Below, piece by piece: positions 36,617-45,590 of a DNA stretch of 64,000 nt (position 1 is the stretch's first letter; each line of letters starts with the position of its first letter). The stretch comes from Pleomorphomonas sp. T1.2MG-36. GTDB lineage: Bacteria > Pseudomonadota > Alphaproteobacteria > Rhizobiales > Pleomorphomonadaceae. Under the pieces are notes generated by a model. It ran no database searches, was not told the origin of the DNA, and saw nothing but the letters and a program-made list of their open reading frames with translations. Position numbers and translations under genes: made by a program. The stretch lies in the NCBI RefSeq assembly GCF_950100655.1, contig NZ_CATNLY010000001.1, positions 124,001 through 188,000 of the forward strand, in the 5' to 3' direction.

Positions 36617-37789
36617 TCAGCCGACGGGGTATCCCACGGCCTTGAGCGCCGTCACGAACGCCGGAATGTCGCGGACATGGAGACCGGCGACATTGATCCG
36701 GCCCGAACCCGCCATGTAGACGGCGTGGTCCTTTCGCAGGGCTAGAACCTGCTCCGGGCTGAGCGCCAGCGTCGAGAACATGCCGGTTTGCGCTTCGTGG
36801 GCCTTGAGGCCTGGGCCGGCTGCCGCGAGTGCCGAGCGCACACCGCGAACGCGGGCACCCATGCGGTCGATTTCCTCGCGCCAGACGCGCGTGAGCTCGG
36901 GATCTTCGAGAATGGTCCGCACGATGGCGGCGCCGTGGTCCGGCGGCATCGACCAGGACACCCGGCTGAAGGCGGCGAGGTTGGACATCACCACTGAGGC
37001 CGTTTTTTCGTCGCGCGCCTTGACATAGAGAGCGCCGACGCGCTCGCGATAAAGGCCGAAATTCTTGTCGCAAGAGTAGGCGACCATGACCTCGTCGAGG
37101 CTGTCGGTCAGAAGACGCACGCCGTAGGCGTCGCCTTCGAGCCCCTTGCCAAGGCCGTGGTAGGCGAAGTCGATCAGCGGGACGACGCCGGTCTCCTGGA
37201 GTGCCTTCAGCACCGTCCGCCAGTCTTCCGGCTCCAGCTCGCCGCCGGTCGGGTTATGACAACAACCATGCAGCAGAACGATGTCGCCGGCTGACGCGCC
37301 TTCGATCGCCGCCACCAGCGAGGCCACGTTCACCGTCTGTGTCTTCACGTCGAAATAGGGATGCGCCACCGCCTTGAGACGGGTGGCATTCAGAATCTGC
37401 AGATGGTTCGGCCATGTCGGCGCACCATAGAGGATCTTCGCATCGGGGCGCGCCAACGCCACGAGGTCGGCGGCGAGCCGCACGGCGCCGGTGCCGCCCG
37501 GCGTCTGAATCCCGGCGATACGGCCGCCGGGATCCTTGCCGAACACGATCGGCTTCAGGAGATCGGTGTAGACCGGGTCGCCTTCGGGCCCGAGATAAGC
37601 CTTGGTGGTTCGCGTTTCGAGAAGCACCTTCTCGGCCGCCTTCACGGCCGCCATGATCGGCGTGACGCCATTGTCGTCGCGGTAGACCCCGACGCCGAGG
37701 TCGAGCTTCTGAGGACGAGGATCGGCACGGTAGAGGCCGATGAGGGCGAGCAGAGCGTCGGCAGGCTGTTCGGGAAGGGTGTCAAACAT
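36617..37789 (-). CDS. aspartate/aromatic aminotransferase (class I, TyrB/AspC type)
   Basis: A 390-residue class I aminotransferase of subgroup I-alpha. Family marks are LDLGVGVYRDDNGVTP, KAYLGPEGDPVYTDL, HGCCHNPTGGE (PLP-phosphate region), DFAYHGLGKG and the PLP lysine in YSCDKNFGLYRERVGAL. It exchanges amino groups between 2-oxoglutarate/glutamate and aspartate or aromatic amino acids. It starts the two-gene unit with the ThDP enzyme and diverges from an Lrp-type gene 161 nt away. Confidence 0.9.
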   Translation of the reverse strand: MFDTLPEQPADALLALIGLYRADPRPQKLDLGVGVYRDDNGVTPIMAAVKAAEKVLLETRTTKAYLGPEGDPVYTDLLKPIVFGKDPGGRIAGIQTPGGTGAVRLAADLVALARPDAKILYGAPTWPNHLQILNATRLKAVAHPYFDVKTQTVNVASLVAAIEGASAGDIVLLHGCCHNPTGGELEPEDWRTVLKALQETGVVPLIDFAYHGLGKGLEGDAYGVRLLTDSLDEVMVAYSCDKNFGLYRERVGALYVKARDEKTASVVMSNLAAFSRVSWSMPPDHGAAIVRTILEDPELTRVWREEIDRMGARVRGVRSALAAAGPGLKAHEAQTGMFSTLALSPEQVLALRKDHAVYMAGSGRINVAGLHVRDIPAFVTALKAVGYPVG

Positions 37790-37950
37790 GTGCGGCGTAT
37801 CCGGATGGCGGTGAATGAGTCCACCTTATCGGGGTTCGGTGGAAATTTCTCTGCGATTTCCTGAAAGGCAATTGCTCATGGCGAAGATTTTCAGCACTAT
37901 GCCGCCCGCTTACGCATGTTTCTTGCGTCTTTGCTTTCGGAGTTGCCGCC

Positions 37951-38418
37951 TTGGAAGAGTTGGATGTGTTCGACCTGCGTCTTCTCGCCGCCATCCAGAC
38001 GAAAGGCGACATGACTCAGGCGGAACTGTCTGAAATCGTGCACCTGTCCCCCACTCAGTGTGCCCGCCGTCTGCAACGTCTCCGGTCCGATGGCTACGTT
38101 CGCGACATCGTCGCCATCCTCGATCCGGAGCGACTCGGCATCAACATCATCGCACACACTTTGGTGGGGCTTCGCAATCACGACGACGAAACGGGCAAGG
38201 CCTTCCGTGCGTTCGTCGATACCGCCGACGAGGTGGTGGAGTGCTGGTCGCAGACGGGCGACGCCGATTATCTTCTGAAGATCATGGTGAAGGATCTGGG
38301 AGAACTCGCCAGCCTTATCGAGCGTCTGATCACCGCGGTCGGCGGCTTCGCTTCGCTTCGCTCCTTTGTCGCTCTGAAGGCGATCAAACGCACGACGGCG
38401 GTGCCCATCCGCGCGTGA
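37951..38418 (+). CDS. Lrp/AsnC-family transcriptional regulator
   Basis: A 155-residue Lrp/AsnC regulator: N-terminal HTH (LDVFDLRLLAAIQTKGDMTQ, LSPTQCARRLQRLRSDGYV) and C-terminal RAM ligand-binding domain (VECWSQTGDADYLLKIMV). It starts with TTG at 37951, with GGAG 8 nt upstream. Lrp-type proteins sense amino acids and commonly control divergent amino acid genes, so it likely regulates the aminotransferase/ThDP pair. The 161-nt shared region has no clear Lrp palindrome. Confidence 0.9.
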   Translation: MEELDVFDLRLLAAIQTKGDMTQAELSEIVHLSPTQCARRLQRLRSDGYVRDIVAILDPERLGINIIAHTLVGLRNHDDETGKAFRAFVDTADEVVECWSQTGDADYLLKIMVKDLGELASLIERLITAVGGFASLRSFVALKAIKRTTAVPIRA

Positions 38419-38548
38419 TGCCCCGCTCGGCTCATGCGTCATAGCCGACCTTGAACATGATGCGCTGGCTGTGCCCGGGATGTTGCAAAGGGCATGCCGG
38501 TGCTTGCGCCGCATGCCGCACGCTCGGCCTATGAAAATCGGCGCGAAC

Positions 38549-38578
38549 TTTCGTTTCATCTTCATTTAATTTCGTTTC
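38549..38578 (+). promoter_or_regulatory. TTTCGTTTC direct repeats upstream of glpD (possible GlpR/DeoR-type operator)
   Basis: TTTCGTTTC occurs at 38549-38557 and again at 38570-38578, with start-to-start distance 21 bp, two helical turns. A related TTCATTT lies between them. Direct repeats of this kind are typical for DeoR-family regulators such as GlpR. The region is 65 nt upstream of the glpD ATG; no deoR-type gene is in the window. Confidence 0.4.
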
Positions 38579-38642
38579 TTTGCTAGCTTCGCAATCGCCT
38601 GCAAGCGCCGACGATAATGGTGCGGCAAGTGTGGAGACTGCG

Positions 38643-40136
38643 ATGGCGGACGTGGACATCCTGGTAATCGGCGGCGGCATCAACGGTTGCGGCATTGCCC
38701 GAGATGCGGTGGGGCGCGGTTACTCGGTGCTGCTCGCGGAGATGGCGGACCTCGCGTCCGGCACCTCTTCCGCTTCCACCAAGCTGATTCACGGTGGCCT
38801 CCGCTACCTTGAGCACTACGAGTTTCGTCTTGTCCGGGAGGCCCTGACGGAGCGGGAAGTGCTTTGGGCCATGGCGCCTCACATCATCTGGCCACTGCGT
38901 TTCGTGTTGCCACACCATGCTGGCCTCAGGCCGGCATGGCTGCTCAGGCTCGGTCTTTACCTTTACGACCATCTCGGGGGCCGTCGTCGCCTGCCCGCCA
39001 CCCGTTCGCTCGATCTTCGCACCGATGTCGCGGGAGGGCCGCTGAAGGCGGGATATGGCCGAGGGTTCGAGTATTCGGACTGCTGGGTCCAGGATGCCCG
39101 CCTCGTCGTCCTGAATGCCGCCGATGCCGCGGACCGTGGCGCCACCATCCTGACACGCACGCGCGTCACGTCGGCCATCCGGGCGGAGGGGCGTTGGATC
39201 GTTACACTCCGCGATGCGGAAACCGGCAACGAGACGACCGTATCCGCCCGTCTGGTGGTCAATGCCGCCGGGCCTTGGATCGACGATGTGTTGCGCTCGA
39301 CCGCTGGCATGCCGGATGCGCGCCACGTCCGCCTGGTGCAAGGCTCCCATATCGTCGTCCGGAAGCTCTACGATCACGACCGCGCCTACATCTTCCAGAA
39401 CGCCGATGGTCGCATCATCTTTGCGATCCCCTATGAGGGTGATTTCACCCTGATCGGAACCACCGATCGCGACTATTCCGCCGACCCGGCCGATGTGCGG
39501 ATAACTGTCGAGGAAGTCGCCTATCTCAAGGCTGCCGCGTCGGAGTACTTCGAAAAGCCGATTGCCGATGCCGACGTCGTCTGGACCTATTCGGGCATCC
39601 GCCCGCTTTACGACGACGGCGCCTCGAAGGCGCAGGAAGCGACGCGCGACTATGTGCTGAAGCTCGCCGGCGAGGAAGGCGAGCCCAAGCTGCTCAATGT
39701 GTTCGGTGGCAAGATCACCACGTACCGCCGTCTCGCCGAGAGTGCGCTGACGTTGATCGGAGACGCGATTGGCGTGCGAGGCTCGCCCTGGACAAAGGGG
39801 GCGATACTGCCGGGCGGCAACATTCCGGCAGGCGACCTTGTCGCCTATCAGGCGCATATCGTCGCCAACCGGCCCGGCATCGATCCCGGCCTGATCGAGC
39901 GTTTGGTGCATACCTATGGCACCGGAACCGAGACGATCCTTGCGGGAGCGGCGGTCACCGCCGATCTCGGCCGCGACTTTGGGGCCGGCCTGACTGAGGC
40001 GGAAGTGCGCTATCTCGCTCGAAACGAATGGGTAAGGCGCGCCGAGGACATCTTGTGGCGGCGCACCAAGCTCGGACTGCGCATGACCGAGACCGCCCCG
40101 GCGGAAATCGACGCCTTCATCGCCAATCTGCGCTGA
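38643..40136 (+). CDS. glpD: glycerol-3-phosphate dehydrogenase (FAD-dependent)
   Basis: A 497-residue aerobic glycerol-3-phosphate dehydrogenase. The FAD-binding motif VDILVIGGGINGCGIARDAVGRG begins at residue 3; other family segments are SGTSSASTKLIHGGLRYLE, RLVQGSHIVV and GKITTYRRLAE. It oxidises glycerol 3-phosphate to dihydroxyacetone phosphate, feeding electrons to quinone at the membrane. The start at 38643 removes a 21-residue non-homologous extension. glpK follows 87 nt later. Confidence 0.95.
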   Translation: MADVDILVIGGGINGCGIARDAVGRGYSVLLAEMADLASGTSSASTKLIHGGLRYLEHYEFRLVREALTEREVLWAMAPHIIWPLRFVLPHHAGLRPAWLLRLGLYLYDHLGGRRRLPATRSLDLRTDVAGGPLKAGYGRGFEYSDCWVQDARLVVLNAADAADRGATILTRTRVTSAIRAEGRWIVTLRDAETGNETTVSARLVVNAAGPWIDDVLRSTAGMPDARHVRLVQGSHIVVRKLYDHDRAYIFQNADGRIIFAIPYEGDFTLIGTTDRDYSADPADVRITVEEVAYLKAAASEYFEKPIADADVVWTYSGIRPLYDDGASKAQEATRDYVLKLAGEEGEPKLLNVFGGKITTYRRLAESALTLIGDAIGVRGSPWTKGAILPGGNIPAGDLVAYQAHIVANRPGIDPGLIERLVHTYGTGTETILAGAAVTADLGRDFGAGLTEAEVRYLARNEWVRRAEDILWRRTKLGLRMTETAPAEIDAFIANLR

Positions 40137-40223
40137 ACCGGGGAGAAGCCGGAGGTCGGCGCTTGCACCGCCTCGCCGGACAACTAAAACTCAAGCAAAC
40201 CAAGGGACGGGAGGAGACCGACC

Positions 40224-41711
<1,488 letters not shown>

Positions 41712-41717
41712 GCCGCT

Positions 41718-41756
41718 CCGACCCGCCGTCCATCGGGGAGTACGGCGGGTCGGTTT
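41718..41756 (+). terminator. terminator after glpK
   Basis: CCGACCCGCCGT (41718-41729) pairs with ACGGCGGGTCGG (41742-41753) in a perfect 12-bp stem with a 12-nt loop, followed by TTT. It starts 6 nt after the glpK stop. Confidence 0.65.
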
Positions 41757-41946
41757 GAATGGGGCCTCGTGCTTTCGCCCTCCCCTGCCTAATTCTTGTT
41801 CAATCTCCCTGTAGTATTTTCGCGGATTTGAAGATGGTATTGAGTATCAACACGATCGGCAGGGTCGTTCTTTCCTTCGATTGAAACCATTCGGGCCGGC
41901 GTTCGACTTGTTCGCAACGCGCCGGAGCAATCACATCCACGTAGTT

Positions 41947-41960
41947 TTGATCCATATCAT
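41947..41960. promoter_or_regulatory. FNR/FixK-type box
   Basis: TTGAT-ccat-ATCAT matches 9 of 10 conserved positions of the FNR/FixK/Anr consensus TTGAT-N4-ATCAA. It is centred about 68 nt upstream of the DUF6455 gene start, compatible with class II activation. The surrounding 310-nt gap after glpK holds nothing else recognisable. Confidence 0.45.
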
Positions 41961-42021
41961 CGCCGGAACTAGACTTAGGGCTAATCATGACGCATCGGAC
42001 AGCGTGAACGTGGAGGTTTAA

Positions 42022-42306
42022 ATGATCGATAAATCGTCCTCCAAGGCGGGTGGCGACGGTTGCGACTGCGATCGGGAGCCGGAGCTCATGCGTCGCATGG
42101 CAATGACACTGGATTCGGACCAGTTTCTGCAAGGCGTCGAGCGCAAGCTGGCTGCGGACCGTTGCCATGAGTGCACGGAACTCGAAGCCTGCAAGGTCTG
42201 GCTCGACATCACGGCAATCCGGGGCGCCGTGCATCCGCCCAAGTTCTGCCGGAACGCCGATCTCTTCGAAGAGATCAGCAACGACGCTGCCAACTCATCC
42301 TTCTGA
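42022..42306 (+). CDS. DUF6455-like cysteine-containing protein
   Basis: A 94-residue protein with the pattern of DUF6455: RCHECTELEACKVWLDIT in the middle and PPKFCRNADLFEEI near the C-terminus, giving four conserved cysteines that could bind a metal or Fe-S cluster. An additional Cys-rich N-terminal stretch (GGDGCDCDREPELMRRM) is present. No signal peptide is seen. An FNR/FixK-type box upstream suggests oxygen-dependent expression, which would agree with a redox role; function unknown. Confidence 0.7.
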   Translation: MIDKSSSKAGGDGCDCDREPELMRRMAMTLDSDQFLQGVERKLAADRCHECTELEACKVWLDITAIRGAVHPPKFCRNADLFEEISNDAANSSF

Positions 42307-42336
42307 CCGCATCCCGGCAACGGGATCTAACCCATC

Positions 42337-43995
42337 TCAGGCGGCGTCGGCCTCGTCGTCGCCATCCTCATCGACCGAGACGGTCAACGAGGCGAAGCTG
42401 TCGGACACTTCGACCGGCTTGTCGGTCCGAGTTCCGAGACCGGACCTCGTGCGTTCAAGAGACTTCAGGGCGAACTCTCTGAAGGCCTTCACGGGGATCG
42501 GCGGCGAGTAGATGTAGCCCTGCGCCTGGACCACGCCGATCGATTTGAGATGCTCGACCTGATCGGGGCGTTCGACGCCTTCGGCGACGATGCCGAGGCC
42601 CAACTGATGGCCGAGTTCGACCAGGGTGTCGACGATCGTCTGTGACGAATGGTCGGTGCCGATGTGATCGATGAACATCTTGTCGATCTTGATGATGTCG
42701 ACGCCGAGCTTCTGAAGATAGGCCAGACCGCCATGGCCTGTGCCGACGTCGTCGAGCGCGACAGAGGCGCCAAGCGCCTGGATGCGGCCGATGATGGCGC
42801 GCGACAGCGCGAGGTCCTTGAGGGGGTGCTGCTCGGTGACCTCGAAGCAGAGCTGTTCGTAACGAATCTTCGAGTTGCCGTAGATCCGCTTGATGTCGTC
42901 CATGATCTCAAGGTCGTTGAAATGCATGGCGGTCAGGTTGATTGCCAGCTTGAGGCCGGGATTCTTGTCATAGATGTCCGAGACGTCGGCCACCGTCTGC
43001 GTCATGAGCTGGCGGGTTATGTCGCGGATGGCGCCGGTTGCCTCGGCATACGGCAGGAACTGGCCCGGCGCCACCATCGTTCCGTCCGGACGCAACCAGC
43101 GGACCAGCACCTCGCAGCCGCGGATCTCGCCGGTCATCAGATCGAAAACGGGCTGGTAGTAGGGAAAGAATTCGTGATTGTCGACGGCGCGCGAGAAGCT
43201 GTCGCCATCGGACTGGCGCCACATCGACCACGTCACTATGATGAATACGCCGAGGCCGGCAAGCGTCGACAGGATGATGGTGATGGCACGAAGGCCGGCG
43301 ATCGACTTCTGGGCGGCCGTCTCGTCCACGGCGACGCGCACCTTGATCGGGTAGCGCTCGGAAGAAACCGTCGAGACCAGCGCCGACGACTGATCGCTCT
43401 CCGACCATTTCCCGGCGAACTTGCTCCATTCGGAGCCATCGTCGAGATAGACGGACGTGGCGCTGGAATCCTCGAAATAGCTGGCGCCGGCCTCGATATC
43501 GAGCGATCGCGAAGCAAGGCGGGCCACCAGACGCAGATGGTCGTCCACGCGCAGGGTGACCACGGCTTGCCGCTTGTCCTTGCCGTCGCTCAACACCGAC
43601 AGCATGACCGATGGATCGCCCTTCTCGGCCACCGGCAACCGAGCGGGAGCGGCGAGCGCACCCATCGGTTCCCCGCAGATCAGCGTCCCGGCCTCGTCGG
43701 TCAGGCCGATCTGTACGATGAACTCCGAGTTGAAGGCGGTCATTCCGAAATCGGTACGATCGGCAAGGCTGCACGTCACATGGCCGCTGGCCCTGAGGTC
43801 GGCGAGCACCCTGAGCGCTTCCGCGACGGTCGTCTCGGCGCGCGCCAGATAGCGCGCGGCCATCGAATCAGCTTCGGCCTGCCCAACGGAAATGGCGTGC
43901 TGAGAAAGAACGTAATCCGCAGCGGCGATCGGAACGGTCGTGACGACTGCCGATAGAGCCAGAAGCCTGAGCCATTTCAACCACCTGAACTTCAC
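42337..43995 (-). CDS. membrane cyclic-di-GMP phosphodiesterase (CSS-motif sensor + EAL)
   Basis: A 552-residue protein. Two transmembrane helices (about residues 8-28 and 238-258) enclose a periplasmic sensor of CSS-motif type with paired cysteines (HVTCSLAD and TLICGEPM). The cytosolic EAL domain (about 265-510) keeps catalytic motifs: EVLVRW in place of EALVRW, INLTAMHF, CFEVTEQ, ALDDVGTGHGGLAYL, IIKIDKMFID and AEGVERPDQ. It should hydrolyse c-di-GMP; CSS-type enzymes respond to periplasmic redox state through the Cys pair. The C-terminal 35 residues are acidic and variable. Confidence 0.88.
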   Translation of the reverse strand: MKFRWLKWLRLLALSAVVTTVPIAAADYVLSQHAISVGQAEADSMAARYLARAETTVAEALRVLADLRASGHVTCSLADRTDFGMTAFNSEFIVQIGLTDEAGTLICGEPMGALAAPARLPVAEKGDPSVMLSVLSDGKDKRQAVVTLRVDDHLRLVARLASRSLDIEAGASYFEDSSATSVYLDDGSEWSKFAGKWSESDQSSALVSTVSSERYPIKVRVAVDETAAQKSIAGLRAITIILSTLAGLGVFIIVTWSMWRQSDGDSFSRAVDNHEFFPYYQPVFDLMTGEIRGCEVLVRWLRPDGTMVAPGQFLPYAEATGAIRDITRQLMTQTVADVSDIYDKNPGLKLAINLTAMHFNDLEIMDDIKRIYGNSKIRYEQLCFEVTEQHPLKDLALSRAIIGRIQALGASVALDDVGTGHGGLAYLQKLGVDIIKIDKMFIDHIGTDHSSQTIVDTLVELGHQLGLGIVAEGVERPDQVEHLKSIGVVQAQGYIYSPPIPVKAFREFALKSLERTRSGLGTRTDKPVEVSDSFASLTVSVDEDGDDEADAA

Positions 43996-44282
43996 GACAC
44001 ATCCATTCGGTCTTCAGCCCGGCCACATGACGGCGCCACATCTTCGTTCGTGGAAACAGATGCCGCCGTTTCGATAATTTATCTTTGTTTGGGCCGGATG
44101 AAGAAATGGTTTCCCAAACCGAGCGGGTCCCCCTTTTCTTTGGAAAGAATGAAATCACCAGCACAATCGCCAAAATTGGTCGGAGGCATGGCTTGTGCGC
44201 CGACCGTCATTTAGCCACAATGCCGGTCTCGAAAGGCGTGCCTTATCTCTCTTTTGCGATAAAGACTTATTGGGAGTATCAA

Positions 44283-45452
44283 ATGACGATTTCCAGTCGC
44301 TGGTCCCTTACCGTGGCTGTTGTTGCATTGACCGCCGGCCTCGCGGGGCCCGCCTTCTCGGCGGCGACGCCCGAGCAGGTGACAGCGGCGCTGACCAAAC
44401 TGCTGTCGGAAGACAAGGGGGCGACCTTCACGTTGGGAGCGCCGACCCAGTCGGACGCGGGAGTCGTCTACAACAACGTCTCGATCAAGTCTTCCGATGG
44501 CGGCGAGACCAAGGTTGAGGTGCTGACCCTCGCCAATCCGACGGTTGAAGGCGACACGCTGAGCGCCGATTCCATGTTGGCCGAGAACATCAGCGGCACC
44601 AACAAGGGCGACATCTTTGCCGCTTCCTCTCTCGAGCTCACCTCCCCCGTTTTCACCGGCAAGGAGGAGGGCAATCGCATGGACGCCGTCTCCATCACCG
44701 GTATTTCGATGACCCAGGACGGCAAGGCGCCGGTCACGATCGATAGCGCCAACCTCGACCTGTCCGACTTTGCCGCCGATGTGCCGCATGCCATCGACAT
44801 CTCCGTCGAAGGGATCGAGGTCGACCCGGCGGCCGTGGATGCGGACGGACAATTGGCCACTCAGTTGAAGGCCATGGGGTACGATAAGCTGACCCTCGGC
44901 TTCTACGGCTCCGGTTCTCTCGACGAAGCGAGCGGTGATCTCGCCCTCAACGAAATCACCATCTCGGGAACCGACCTTGGCACGATCACGGTGGCTGGAA
45001 CCTTCGGCGGCCTGACCACCGACGTCATCAAGGAGCTCAAGCAGCCCAACCCGCCGCAGGACGCTCTCGGCAAGGTCACGCTGAAGCAGGCTTCGGTCTA
45101 CTATGGCGACGCCTCGCTCGCCGGTCGGATCATTGCCGAGCAGGCCAAGCAGATGGGACAGGAGCCGGCTGCCTTCGTGAGCCAGATCACCGGCGCCCTG
45201 CCCCTGCTCTTGTCGGCGGTCGGCAATCAGCCGTTCCAGGACAAGTTGGCTCAAGGGCTGACGACCTTCCTGAAGGATCCCAAGAATCTGACGATCACGG
45301 CCAAGCCGGCCAACCCGATCGCCTTGATGGAGATCCTCGCCACCTCGCAGACCGCTCCGCAGACCCTGCCGGATGTTCTCAAGGCAGACGTCGTCGTCAA
45401 TCAGCCGGAAACGGAAGACGACGAAACGGGCGAAGACACGGACGCGAACTGA
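44283..45452 (+). CDS. secreted protein of unknown function, paralogue A
   Basis: A 389-residue exported protein: signal peptide SLTVAVVALTAGLAGPAFSA, then a beta-rich body and an acidic tail (ETEDDETGEDTD). Residues about 186-375 resemble residues 542-722 of the next gene's product: AMGYDKLTL versus GMGYETLDL, GALPLLLSAVG versus SALPLMLNFLE, FLKDPKNLTI versus FIRDPKSITL. The N-terminal parts also share a short helix followed by a strand pattern ending in NVSI/DVSI. I do not recognise a family. The ATG at 44283 follows GGGAG. A terminator lies between the two genes, so they may be expressed separately. Confidence 0.75.
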   Translation: MTISSRWSLTVAVVALTAGLAGPAFSAATPEQVTAALTKLLSEDKGATFTLGAPTQSDAGVVYNNVSIKSSDGGETKVEVLTLANPTVEGDTLSADSMLAENISGTNKGDIFAASSLELTSPVFTGKEEGNRMDAVSITGISMTQDGKAPVTIDSANLDLSDFAADVPHAIDISVEGIEVDPAAVDADGQLATQLKAMGYDKLTLGFYGSGSLDEASGDLALNEITISGTDLGTITVAGTFGGLTTDVIKELKQPNPPQDALGKVTLKQASVYYGDASLAGRIIAEQAKQMGQEPAAFVSQITGALPLLLSAVGNQPFQDKLAQGLTTFLKDPKNLTITAKPANPIALMEILATSQTAPQTLPDVLKADVVVNQPETEDDETGEDTDAN

Positions 45453-45462
45453 CCAAGGCCTG

Positions 45463-45484
45463 GCCCATCCCCTGCGGGGTGGGC
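45463..45484 (+). terminator. hairpin between the two secreted paralogues
   Basis: GCCCATCCC-ctgc-GGGGTGGGC is a 9-bp stem with one G-T wobble and loop CTGC, followed by TGCCTTTC. It begins 11 nt after the first gene's stop and could attenuate or end its transcript. Confidence 0.55.
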
Positions 45485-45590
45485 TGCCTTTCAAGATCGC
45501 GCGCCGACATCGGCGACTTGTCCTTATCTTTAGCGAACACCAGGGGCCGGCCCGCCGGCCCCAGACACTGCGCATCCAGGAGGATCGTCG

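Noticed and set aside
37842..37860. GAAAT-N9-ATTTC as an Lrp site
   Set aside because: Short arms, long spacer and a poor fit to the Lrp consensus.
44108..44120. GGTTT-ccc-AAACC dyad before paralogue A
   Set aside because: Five-bp arms with a 3-nt centre are common by chance and it is far from the start codon.
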